From positions 1 to 25,983 of the forward strand of contig NZ_JAOZOZ010000006.1 in assembly GCF_029933015.1 (NCBI RefSeq): 25,983 bases of DNA. The letters are read 5' to 3'. Positions 6,295 through 13,878 of the stretch are shown here, piece after piece. Under the pieces are notes generated by a model, which saw only the letters and a list, made by a program, of their open reading frames with translations, made no database searches and had not been told where the DNA came from. Position 1 is the first letter of the stretch. Each line of letters starts with the position of its first letter. The position numbers were made by a program, and so were the translations under genes. The stretch comes from Hydrogenimonas sp. (lineage in GTDB: Bacteria; Campylobacterota; Campylobacteria; Campylobacterales; Hydrogenimonadaceae).

Positions 6295-7293
6295 ATGATA
6301 GACGAGAAACTGGGGTTTTCACTCTGGCTCGATTTCATCGAGCGGGATCATCTGCAAAGAGAGTTCGGCCGCCTGGTCGAAGAGGGGATCATCAACGGAG
6401 CGACGAGCAATCCTTCGATATTCGCCAACTCCATAGAGACCTCTGTGGCCTACACGGCCCAGCTCGACAGACTGCAGAACCATTCGGCCAAGGCGAAGTA
6501 CGAAGCACTGGCCAAAGAGGACATCCGCACCGCGGCCGAAACGCTCGAATCCCTCTATAAAGAAGGCAGGGACGGTTTCGTCAGTATCGAGGTCGACCCT
6601 TTTCTGTGCGACGACACCGAAGGGACGATCGAGGAGGGGCGCAGGCTCTATCGCGAGATCGGCATGGAGAACGTCATGATCAAGGTACCGGCGACCGAAG
6701 CCGGCTACGAAGCGATGAAAACGCTGATGAGCGAGGGCCACCATGTCAACGCCACGCTGATCTTCTCTCCGATGCAGGCGCTCAGGTGTATCGAAGCGAT
6801 GCAGGAGGGGCTGAAGATATGGCGGGCCACGGGCGACGGAAAGGATGTCCGAGGCGTTCTGAGCGTCTTTGTCAGCCGTTTCGACAGAATGCTGGATGAA
6901 AAACTGCTGGAGAGAGGGATCGAACCCGGACGTGTCGGGATCATGAACGCGGCGAAGATCTACAATCTGGTAGAATCGAAACAGGACCCCGCCATACGGA
7001 CACTTTTTGCAAGCACCGGGGTAAAGGGGGATGCCTATCCTGCCGATTATTACATCAAAGAGTTGATGGCGCCTCACAGTGTCAACACGGCACCGCTCGC
7101 GACGATCGAAGCGTTCGTCGAAAACCCGGACCATACACCGAAACTACCGATAGACGATGAAAAAATCGAAGAGTTTTTCGCCTCGGTCGAAGAGAAGGGC
7201 ATCGATATGAACGAAGTCTACGACACCCTTCTGCACGACGGTCTCAAAGCGTTCAAGGAGGCGTTCGCCACACTCTTAGCCCATTTGGAGTAA
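6295..7293 (+). CDS. tal: Transaldolase
   Basis: Moves a dihydroxyacetone unit from sedoheptulose-7-phosphate to glyceraldehyde-3-phosphate in the non-oxidative pentose phosphate pathway. The 332-residue protein shows NGATSNPSIFANSI near the N-terminus and the Schiff-base lysine at about residue 130 in VMIKVPATEAG, followed by VNATLIFSPMQA, SVFVSRFDRMLD and the FASTGVKGDAYPADYYI block. Length and blocks fit the longer transaldolase subfamily (Tal of actinobacteria and cyanobacteria) rather than the short fructose-6-phosphate-aldolase-like type. The ATG at 6295 is preceded by AAGGAGA (6281-6287), which begins at the last base of the aat stop codon. It is probably cotranscribed with aat, though there is no functional link to proteolysis. 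Confidence 0.92.
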   Translation: MIDEKLGFSLWLDFIERDHLQREFGRLVEEGIINGATSNPSIFANSIETSVAYTAQLDRLQNHSAKAKYEALAKEDIRTAAETLESLYKEGRDGFVSIEVDPFLCDDTEGTIEEGRRLYREIGMENVMIKVPATEAGYEAMKTLMSEGHHVNATLIFSPMQALRCIEAMQEGLKIWRATGDGKDVRGVLSVFVSRFDRMLDEKLLERGIEPGRVGIMNAAKIYNLVESKQDPAIRTLFASTGVKGDAYPADYYIKELMAPHSVNTAPLATIEAFVENPDHTPKLPIDDEKIEEFFASVEEKGIDMNEVYDTLLHDGLKAFKEAFATLLAHLE

Positions 7294-7297
7294 CCGT

Positions 7298-8491
7298 ATG
7301 ACCGATCTCGAAAAAGAAGTGAATGTCGAGGAGTTGACATTCGATGTGACCAGAAAGATCCGCCAGTACATGAAAGGGCTCATCGAGCATGGAGGCAGCG
7401 ACCTCCATATCAAGGCCAACGCCCAGGTACGTGCCAGAATCAACGGCGACATCGTCACGGTGACGAAAGAGAAGATCACCCACGAAGAGTCCGTGACGAT
7501 GGCAAAAGAGATCCTTCGCGGACGTTTCAGAGAGTTCGTGGAGAACAAGGAGATCGATTTTCTCTACATGTACGACGAAAACACCCATTTTCGGGGAAAC
7601 ATGTTTTTCCAGATGGATGGCGTATCGGCTGTCTTCAGGGTGATTCCCGCGAAAATCGCGACGATCGACGAACTGGAGCTCCCTTCGGCGATTCACAAGC
7701 TGACCGATCTGGACAGGGGCCTGATACTGGTGACCGGGGTGACGGGATCGGGTAAATCGACCACCCTGGCCGCGATCATCGACGAGATCAACAAAAAGAA
7801 AAAAAAGCATATCATCACGATCGAGGATCCGATCGAGTTCGTCCATCAGGATAGAAAGTGTCTGATCAACCAAAGAAGCATCGGACAGGACTCTCTCAGC
7901 TTCTCCAGAGCGCTGCGTGCTGCGCTTCGTGAAGACCCGGACATCATTCTGGTGGGCGAGATGCGGGACGTCGAGACGATCGACACGGCGCTCCATGCCG
8001 CCGAAACCGGCCACCTGGTCCTTTCCACACTCCATACACTCGACGCGAAAGAGACGATCAACCGTACCATCAGCGTCTTTCCGCCAGAAGACCAGAACCG
8101 TGTCCGACACACCCTCGCTTCGGTGCTGCAGGGTGTCCTCTCCCAGCGCCTCGTCAAAACCGTCGACGGGGGTCGGACGGCGGCGGTGGAGATACTATTC
8201 AACACATCCTATATCCAGAAGCTGATTCTCGAAAAGCGGGACATGGAGATCAAGGATGCACTGGACGAGGGGACGCAGATCTACGGCACCCAGAGTTTCG
8301 ATACGGCGCTGCTCAAACTCTACAAAAAAGGGAAAATCTCGCTCGACGAAGCCCTCAGCAACGCCACGAGCCCGAACGACCTGAAACTCCGCATCGATGG
8401 AATGGAGACGAACGTCGACGTGGGCCAGGGCAGAAGCGGCGTCTACATAGCTGAAGACGATGCCGACATCTATGGTTTAAAAGAAGATTAA
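7298..8491 (+). CDS. PilT/PilU-type pilus retraction ATPase
   Basis: A 397-residue cytoplasmic hexameric secretion-type ATPase of the GspE/PilT superfamily. An N-terminal PAS-like domain (about 25-125, with SDLHIKANAQVRARINGDI) is followed by the RecA-like core: Walker A GVTGSGKST at 147-155, Asp box ITIEDPIEFVH, Walker B ILVGE at 217-221 with MRDVETI, and His box GHLVLSTLHT at 238-247. In characterised PilT proteins this motor pulls back type IV pili. The C-terminal part after residue 300 is less typical: I do not find the AIRNLIREG motif seen in model PilT, and it ends in an acidic tail (EDDADIYGLKED). The ATG lies four bases after the tal stop, with GGAG seven bases before it. No pilin or other pilus gene is nearby, so its partner machine lies elsewhere. 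PilU is an alternative name. Confidence 0.85.
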   Translation: MTDLEKEVNVEELTFDVTRKIRQYMKGLIEHGGSDLHIKANAQVRARINGDIVTVTKEKITHEESVTMAKEILRGRFREFVENKEIDFLYMYDENTHFRGNMFFQMDGVSAVFRVIPAKIATIDELELPSAIHKLTDLDRGLILVTGVTGSGKSTTLAAIIDEINKKKKKHIITIEDPIEFVHQDRKCLINQRSIGQDSLSFSRALRAALREDPDIILVGEMRDVETIDTALHAAETGHLVLSTLHTLDAKETINRTISVFPPEDQNRVRHTLASVLQGVLSQRLVKTVDGGRTAAVEILFNTSYIQKLILEKRDMEIKDALDEGTQIYGTQSFDTALLKLYKKGKISLDEALSNATSPNDLKLRIDGMETNVDVGQGRSGVYIAEDDADIYGLKED

Positions 8492-8503
8492 AGAGGGCTG
8501 AGG

Positions 8504-8509
8504 TATAAT
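8504..8509 (+). promoter_or_regulatory. -10 element of rplY-pth-lptF/G
   Basis: A perfect TATAAT at 8504-8509, with no convincing -35. Transcription would start near 8516, so rplY probably has its own start besides read-through from the upstream operon. Confidence 0.55.
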
Positions 8510-8519
8510 TCGCGTCTTA

Positions 8520-8543
8520 AAGTGCCCCGGGTGCTTAATTTTT
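8520..8543 (+). other. Leader hairpin and T-run before rplY
   Basis: AAGTGCC (8520-8526) can pair with GGTGCTT (8530-8536) over seven pairs, two of them G-U, leaving a three-base loop. TTAATTTTT style sequence (8535-8543) follows. In the RNA this would lie within the first 25 bases after the inferred start. It could be a weak attenuator, an L25 feedback site, or nothing. Confidence 0.25.
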
Positions 8544-8559
8544 CTGCAAGGACAACACA

Positions 8560-9096
8560 ATGTTGGAAGGAATCGTTAGAGAGAGTATCGGCAAAAGCGA
8601 TGCGAAAAAACTGCGCCGAGATGGTTATCTAATCGCCAACATCTATGGAAAAGGGCTTGAAAACATTCATGCCGCCTTCAAGATGGGTGAATTTATCCGT
8701 ACGGTACGCCACAAGGAGAAACTGGCGTTCCCGGTCAAACTGGGTGACAAAGAGATGGATGTCGTCATTCAGGAGTATCAGCTCCATCCGGTCACCGATC
8801 AGATTCTGCACGTCGACCTGATGGTCGCACAGCCGGGTGTCGAAACCCACTATATGGTACCGGTCAAAACGACGGGAATACCGAAAGGTCTGAAGAACAA
8901 GGGTGTCCTTTCGATCTCCAAGCGACGTATCAAAGTCAAGGGAACCATCGAAAACATTCCCGAAAGCTTCACGCTGGACGTTTCCGATCTGGATGTCGGA
9001 GACGCGATCCTGATTCGCGACATTCCCGAATCGGACAAATACAAAATCATGGTTGCCGGCCGTGTACCGGTCGTCGGGGTCATCAAAGCGAAGTAA
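8560..9096 (+). CDS. rplY: 50S ribosomal protein L25 (CTC form)
   Basis: L25 binds 5S rRNA in the large ribosomal subunit. This is the two-domain CTC form of 178 residues, longer than the 94-residue E. coli protein. The N-terminal domain begins MLEGIVRESIGKSDAKKLRR and carries GYLIANIYGKG and the HPVTDQILHVDLM block. The C-terminal beta domain has VPVKTTGIPKGLKNKGVLS, then ENIPESFTLDVSDLDVGDAI. ATG 8560 follows AAGGA by seven bases. pth lies six bases downstream, so two translation-related genes are coupled; the same order is, as I recall, found in Campylobacter. Confidence 0.93.
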   Translation: MLEGIVRESIGKSDAKKLRRDGYLIANIYGKGLENIHAAFKMGEFIRTVRHKEKLAFPVKLGDKEMDVVIQEYQLHPVTDQILHVDLMVAQPGVETHYMVPVKTTGIPKGLKNKGVLSISKRRIKVKGTIENIPESFTLDVSDLDVGDAILIRDIPESDKYKIMVAGRVPVVGVIKAK

Positions 9097-9102
9097 CGCT
9101 TT

Positions 9103-9678
9103 ATGTGGCTGATCGTCGGCCTGGGAAATCCGGGAGCGAAGTACGAATATACACGCCACAACATCGGGTTCCTGACCCTCGACCATCTGGTCGGGATGAC
9201 GGGAGCCCACCCCCTGTCATCCTCCTCTTTTCACGGAAAACTCTTCAAAACCACCAGTCAGATCCTTTTTCTCAAACCCGAAACCTTCATGAACCGTTCC
9301 GGTATCGCGGTCCAGGCGGTCAAACAGTTTTATAAAATCGATCTGGATCACATCATCGTCATCCACGACGACCTGGATCTTCCTTTCGGAGCGGTGCGTT
9401 TCAAACAAGGCGGCGGTCACGGCGGCCATAACGGCCTCAAATCGATCGACGCGATGGTGGGAAACGGTTATATCCGGGTCCGCATGGGCATCGGCAAACC
9501 CCTCTACAAATCCCAGGTGGTCGATTATGTACTGGGTGAATTCTCCCCCGAAGAGATGCGGCAGCTGCCCGCATGGATCGATCACGCTTCCAAAGCGGCC
9601 CTGGAGCTTACCCGTCATCCTGTGGACAGGGTGGCGTCGCAGTTCAGTGTCAGAAAACCGGACTGGGGCTCTCTATGA
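9103..9678 (+). CDS. pth: Peptidyl-tRNA hydrolase
   Basis: Releases tRNA from peptidyl-tRNAs that drop off ribosomes. The 191-residue protein has all the catalytic and binding positions: Asn9 in GLGNPG, the general-base His19 in TRHNIGF, Asn64 in MNRSG, Asp90 in HDDLDLPFG, and Asn110 in GGHNGLKS. The VRMGIGKP block also matches. Length is normal. The ATG lies six bases after the rplY stop with no strong ribosome site of its own, suggesting coupling. Its stop overlaps the start of the next gene (ATGA). Confidence 0.95.
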   Translation: MWLIVGLGNPGAKYEYTRHNIGFLTLDHLVGMTGAHPLSSSSFHGKLFKTTSQILFLKPETFMNRSGIAVQAVKQFYKIDLDHIIVIHDDLDLPFGAVRFKQGGGHGGHNGLKSIDAMVGNGYIRVRMGIGKPLYKSQVVDYVLGEFSPEEMRQLPAWIDHASKAALELTRHPVDRVASQFSVRKPDWGSL

Positions 9679-10739
9679 GGATGTTCCGGTATGTCGCCTG
9701 GATCTATCTGAAATACTTTTTCATCATCGCTTTCGCGCTCTCCTTTCTCTTCGCGGGTCTCGATTTTCTCCAGCAGAGCGGTGGGAGGCTGAGCGGCTTC
9801 AACATCAAGATACTCTATCTTTTCTACAAAGGCTCCTACGCCCTCGATCTGCTTTTCCCTCTCGCGCTCGTTTTCGCCATGATCGCGGCGAAAGTGGTCC
9901 TGATCCGCTCCAACGCTTTGCTGAGTTTCTATGCGCTCGGTTACTCGAAAAAAGCGGTTTTGATGCCGTTTGTCTCCGTCTCTTTCCTCCTGACGCTTCT
10001 GTATATCGGGATGCATTTCACCACCTTCGTCGACGCGGACCTCTCCGCCAAAGCCCTTCTGCACGGAAAGAGAAGCGACAGCATCAAACGCAATCTTTTC
10101 CTCAAATACGATGAAAATTTCATCTACATCGGACAGCTGGTTCCCGCCAAGAAAGAGGCTCTGGACATCCGGCTCTATCGGATGAAAGATCATGAGATGA
10201 TAGAGATGATCTATGGTAAGAGGGCCACGTTCGAGGGTGACCGCTGGGTCATCAAGGATGCCAGAATCGTCTGGAAACCGACACCTGAAAAACTGGGGGG
10301 AGAGGGATTCAGGGTCGAATACAAAGAGAGTTACGAAACCCTTTTCGGGTTCAGGCCCAAGATATTGACATCGGTGTTCCAGGGTAAAAAATACTATACG
10401 ATCCAGGATGCCTTCGAGGCTTTCAGGCTGCTGACATCCCAGGGGCTCAACACCCAGAGGGTAAGAACCCTTTTCTACCATATGGTCGTGACGCCTTTTT
10501 TCGCCCTCTTTCTCGTGATCATCTTCTTCCTCTCGATACCCCCCTATGCCAGAAGCGTCAATCTGCTTCTGACGTCGTTCGTTCTGACCGGTACGACACT
10601 CTTTGTCTGGGGGCTGCTCTATCTGCTTTTCCGCGTGAGTCAGACAGGGGTCATCCCTCCTGAATACGGCATGGTGCTGATCGTCACCCTGCTGGGGATC
10701 AATGCATTATACTACTACATGGTTCGGACAAACCGGTAG
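9675..10739 (+). CDS. LptF/LptG family (YjgP/YjgQ) permease
   Basis: A subunit of the inner-membrane LptB2FG transporter that extracts lipopolysaccharide and passes it to LptC. The 354-residue product has the family plan: a hydrophobic segment near residues 10-33, a second at about 55-75 and a third near 100-120. A periplasmic beta-jellyroll follows (about 125-265), then three C-terminal transmembrane helices (about 275-295, 303-325, 330-350). The frame stays open upstream into pth, but the ATG at 9675 overlapping the pth stop is the natural start, giving MRMFRYVAWIYLKYFFI, typical of this family. Campylobacterota carry two such genes at separate loci; LptG and LptF cannot be told apart with confidence here. 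Confidence 0.87.
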   Translation: MRMFRYVAWIYLKYFFIIAFALSFLFAGLDFLQQSGGRLSGFNIKILYLFYKGSYALDLLFPLALVFAMIAAKVVLIRSNALLSFYALGYSKKAVLMPFVSVSFLLTLLYIGMHFTTFVDADLSAKALLHGKRSDSIKRNLFLKYDENFIYIGQLVPAKKEALDIRLYRMKDHEMIEMIYGKRATFEGDRWVIKDARIVWKPTPEKLGGEGFRVEYKESYETLFGFRPKILTSVFQGKKYYTIQDAFEAFRLLTSQGLNTQRVRTLFYHMVVTPFFALFLVIIFFLSIPPYARSVNLLLTSFVLTGTTLFVWGLLYLLFRVSQTGVIPPEYGMVLIVTLLGINALYYYMVRTNR

Positions 10740-10789
10740 GATTCTACGCTTTTTTTCTTCGTGTTGCCGCCTATTCAACCTTTTTTTGA

Positions 10790-10795
10790 TAAAAT
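10790..10795 (+). promoter_or_regulatory. -10 element of the lysA operon
   Basis: TAAAAT preceded by a TTTTTTTGA tract, with no proper -35; this T-rich upstream pattern is common in Campylobacterota promoters. Transcription would start near 10802, about 20 bases before the lysA TTG. A GTAG-gatt-CTAC mini-stem followed by seven T residues (10737-10756), just after the lptF/G stop, may act as a weak terminator. Confidence 0.4.
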
Positions 10796-10822
10796 AGAAA
10801 AAATTTAATCAAAGGTGCTTTT

Positions 10823-12025
10823 TTGATCGATTTCAGAGCAGTGGCCGAGAAGTATGATACGCCCCTATACGTTTACGATTTCAATCACATTACCCGACAG
10901 TACGAGAAGCTGAAAAAGGCTTTTTCCGGAAGAAAGTCGATCATCAGCTACGCCGTGAAGGCCAACTCCAACCTCTCCGTCATCTCCCATCTGGCCGATC
11001 TTGGATCGGGAGCCGACTGTGTCTCGATCGGAGAGGTCAAGCGGGCGCTGAGTGCCGGTGTACCGAAGTACAAGATCATTTTCAGCGGTGTCGGCAAACG
11101 GGACGACGAGATCGAGGAGGCGCTGAAGGAGGACATTCTCCTGCTCAATCTCGAGAGCGAAGCGGAGATGGAGAGGGTGGAGACGATCGCGAAAGAGCTG
11201 GGGATCCAGGCGCGCATCAGTATCCGTGTCAATCCCAACATCGATCCCAAAACCCACCCCTATATCTCCACCGGTCTGCACGAGAACAAGTTCGGTGTCG
11301 ATATCGAAACGGCGAAGCGGATGTATATCCGTGCCAACAACTCCGACCATCTCGATCCGGTGGGCATCCACTTCCATATCGGGTCGCAGCTGACGGAGCT
11401 CGACCCCATCCGGGAGGCTTCGATGATCGTGGCCGACCTGGTCCGCAGTCTCGCCGCGATCAAGATCGAACTCAAGTTTTTCGATGTCGGCGGCGGGCTC
11501 GGCATCGTCTACGACGACGAAACGACGATCGAGCCCTACGACTACGCCCAGGCGATTTTGGGGACGCTTCACGGTCTCGACATGACGGTCATCTGTGAGC
11601 CGGGACGGTTCATCGTCGGAAACGCCGGTTACTTCCTGACGAGAGTGCTCTACGAAAAGGTGAACGAGGGCAAGCGCTTCATCATCGTCGACGGTGCCAT
11701 GAACGACCTGCTCAGACCGAGTCTCTACAACGCCTGGCACAGGGTCGAGGTGGCAGGAAAGAGCGGAAACGAGAGTGAGGCGGACGTCGTCGGGCCCGTC
11801 TGCGAAAGCGGCGACTTCTTCGCCAAGAAGAGGATGCTGCCGCCCACGGAACACGGGGATCTGGTGATCGTCCACAGCGCCGGAGCCTACGGTTTCACGA
11901 TGGCCAGCAACTACAACACCAGACCCAGGCCGGCGGAGGTGGCGATCGTCGACGGCAAAGACCGCTGCATCAGGCAGCGGGAGACTTTCGAGGACATGAT
12001 CCGACTGGAGAAGATGTGTCTGTAA
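10823..12025 (+). CDS. lysA: Diaminopimelate decarboxylase
   Basis: PLP enzyme that decarboxylates meso-diaminopimelate to L-lysine, the last lysine step. The 400-residue product has the PLP lysine at residue 46 in SYAVKANSN, the HFHIGSQL block, FDVGGGLGIVYDDE, the EPGRFIVGNAG segment, and the catalytic CESGDFFA with the C-terminal GAYGFTMASNYN. These are typical of fold-III LysA with an alanine-racemase-like barrel and a C-terminal sheet domain. The start is TTG at 10823 after AAAGG. The next gene's GTG lies inside the final codons (10-base overlap). Confidence 0.94.
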   Translation: MIDFRAVAEKYDTPLYVYDFNHITRQYEKLKKAFSGRKSIISYAVKANSNLSVISHLADLGSGADCVSIGEVKRALSAGVPKYKIIFSGVGKRDDEIEEALKEDILLLNLESEAEMERVETIAKELGIQARISIRVNPNIDPKTHPYISTGLHENKFGVDIETAKRMYIRANNSDHLDPVGIHFHIGSQLTELDPIREASMIVADLVRSLAAIKIELKFFDVGGGLGIVYDDETTIEPYDYAQAILGTLHGLDMTVICEPGRFIVGNAGYFLTRVLYEKVNEGKRFIIVDGAMNDLLRPSLYNAWHRVEVAGKSGNESEADVVGPVCESGDFFAKKRMLPPTEHGDLVIVHSAGAYGFTMASNYNTRPRPAEVAIVDGKDRCIRQRETFEDMIRLEKMCL

Positions 12026-12813
12026 AAGGGTACATGATCGACGTGCAGGGGACGCTGATCGACGACCGCGAGAAAAAGCCGATCGGCGACGCCGTGCGAG
12101 TGATACGCAACCTACACGAAAGAGGTGTCCCCTATGTGCTCGTCACGAACAACACCAAACGGGAGAGTGCGGATTTTCAGGCCTATCTGCGGGATCAGGG
12201 TTTCCTTTTCGACGAGGTGCAGTATCTCGATCCGCTGATGGTGCTTGACAGGGTCGTACCTCCCTCTCCCGTGGCCGCTTACGGTTCGCCCCTTTTTCTC
12301 GAAGTGCTGGAAAAGAGGGGTTACCGTCTCGATTTCGAACGTCCGAAGGCGGTTCTCGTCGCGATCCGGGAGGATTTCACGAACGACGACTACGCCCGGA
12401 TGATCGAACTGGTCCTCGGCGGAGCGAAGCTGGTGGGAATGCACGAAACGTCGATCTACGCCAAAAACGGCCGACGGTACCCGGGGGTGGGCGCCATATT
12501 GAAAATGGTCTCCTTCGCCACGGGAAAACCCTACGAAGTGGTCGGCAAGCCGAGCCGCGCCTTCTACGCGGAGGCGCTGAAGAGACTGCGGCGGCAGGAT
12601 CCCTCCATCACCTACGGGGAGACGCTGATGATCAGCGACGATCTGGTCGGGGATCTGATGGAGGCCAGGGCACTGGGCATGGAGACGGTACTGGTACTCA
12701 GCGGAAAGATCTCTTCGCTGGAGGAAGTGGCGGAGATCGTGGAAAAGGGTGCCGACGCGACGGCGGAAGATATCACGGCCTGGTTCGAAACCCGAAGAAA
12801 GGGAGCAGCATGA
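12016..12813 (+). CDS. HAD-IIA (NagD-like) hydrolase with altered motif I
   Basis: A 265-residue HAD-superfamily protein of the NagD/HAD-IIA type. Motif I is IDVQGTLID: nucleophile Asp9 is present, but the usual second Asp (acid/base) two positions later is Gln11. Motif II is VLVTNNTKRE (Thr44), the motif III Lys is in EVVGKPSRAFY, and the motif IV region is MISDDLVGDLMEA. The cap lies between motifs II and III. Related eukaryotic proteins HDHD2 and LHPP also lack the second Asp (Ser instead), so some phosphatase activity may remain. Substrate unknown. It is tightly nested between lysA (10-base overlap, GTG start) and pheA (4-base ATGA overlap), and I recall a HAD gene at the same place in Campylobacter. 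Confidence 0.82.
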   Translation: MSVKGYMIDVQGTLIDDREKKPIGDAVRVIRNLHERGVPYVLVTNNTKRESADFQAYLRDQGFLFDEVQYLDPLMVLDRVVPPSPVAAYGSPLFLEVLEKRGYRLDFERPKAVLVAIREDFTNDDYARMIELVLGGAKLVGMHETSIYAKNGRRYPGVGAILKMVSFATGKPYEVVGKPSRAFYAEALKRLRRQDPSITYGETLMISDDLVGDLMEARALGMETVLVLSGKISSLEEVAEIVEKGADATAEDITAWFETRRKGAA

Positions 12814-13871
12814 CACTGGATGATTTGCGTAAAGAGATCGATGCGATCGACGACAAACTGTTGCAACTGCTGAACGAACGTATACGCATCGTGCAGAAAG
12901 TCGGCGAAGTCAAGCACAGAAGCGGCGCCGCCATCTACCGGCCCGAACGTGAAAAGGCGATACTCGAGAGACTCGCAAAGCAGAACGACGGCCCCCTCAC
13001 CGAAGCCGCCATCGAAGCGATCTTTCTGGAGATCTTCGCCGTGGCGAGAAACTTCGAGCAGCCCCAGCGGGTGGCCTATCTGGGACCCGAGGGAAGCTTC
13101 ACCCATCAGGCGGCCGAGAACCGTTTCGGAGCGATGAGCGAGTACATTCCTCTGCACTCCATCCCGGCGGTCTTCAAGGCGGTCCATGCCGACAGGGCCC
13201 GTTTCGCCGTCGTTCCCATCGAAAACAACACGAACGGATTTGTCGGCGAGACACTCGACGAACTGGCCAAAACCGATCTGAAAATCGTGGCGGAACTCTA
13301 CATGCCGATCCATCACTCCTTCGTCACCAAGGCGCAGCATCTCCAACAGATCAAACGGATCTACTCCAAGGACATCGCCTTCAACCAGTGCCGCAATTTT
13401 CTCCTGGACCACGAGCTCGACACGATCGAGTACATTCCGGTGGAGTCGACAGCCAAGGCGGCAAGGCTGGCGGCGGAAGATATCGAAAGCGCGGCGATCT
13501 GCTCCCATATCGCGGCCAAGCTCTACCAGGTTCCGGTGATGTTCGAAAATATCGAGGACAACCACCGGAACCAGACCCGTTTCATCATACTGAGCGATTT
13601 CGAAAACGCTCCGAGCGGTGCCGACAAGACCTCGATACTGGCGAAACTCTCCGACAGGCCCGGCAGTCTGTACGAGTTTTTGCAGAGTTTTCACGAAGCG
13701 AAAGTGAATCTCAAAAAGATCGAGAGCCGACCGGCCGGTGAGGATGCCGGTTTCGACTACTGGTTCTACATAGATTTCGAAGGACACAGGGACGAACCCC
13801 ATATCCGCAAGCTCTTCGAAAAACACAAAGACGAGATCAAATACCTGGGCAGTTATGTCCAGAACGGATAG
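12810..13871 (+). CDS. pheA: Bifunctional chorismate mutase / prephenate dehydratase
   Basis: Converts chorismate to prephenate and then to phenylpyruvate for phenylalanine synthesis. The 353-residue protein has three parts. An AroQ chorismate mutase domain covers about 1-88 (LRKEIDAIDDKLLQLLNERI, then VGEVKHR and YRPEREKAIL). A prephenate dehydratase domain covers about 89-270 (VAYLGPEGSFTHQAA, VVPIENNTNGFVGETLD, and the catalytic NQTRFIIL). A C-terminal ACT domain (about 273-350) carries LSDRPGSLYEFLQSF and KKIESRP and should give phenylalanine feedback inhibition. The start overlaps the HAD gene by four bases; hisC starts seven bases downstream of the stop. Confidence 0.95.
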   Translation: MTLDDLRKEIDAIDDKLLQLLNERIRIVQKVGEVKHRSGAAIYRPEREKAILERLAKQNDGPLTEAAIEAIFLEIFAVARNFEQPQRVAYLGPEGSFTHQAAENRFGAMSEYIPLHSIPAVFKAVHADRARFAVVPIENNTNGFVGETLDELAKTDLKIVAELYMPIHHSFVTKAQHLQQIKRIYSKDIAFNQCRNFLLDHELDTIEYIPVESTAKAARLAAEDIESAAICSHIAAKLYQVPVMFENIEDNHRNQTRFIILSDFENAPSGADKTSILAKLSDRPGSLYEFLQSFHEAKVNLKKIESRPAGEDAGFDYWFYIDFEGHRDEPHIRKLFEKHKDEIKYLGSYVQNG

Positions 13872-13878
13872 GCAGACA

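Noticed and set aside
9573..9674. Upstream extension of the LptF/G gene into pth
   Set aside because: The extension encodes a non-family leader read out of frame within pth; the ATG at 9675 overlapping the pth stop gives the normal N-terminus.
10737..10756. Mini-hairpin GTAG-gatt-CTAC plus seven T after lptF/G as a terminator
   Set aside because: The stem is only four pairs; it is too weak to list as a terminator and is only mentioned under the lysA promoter.
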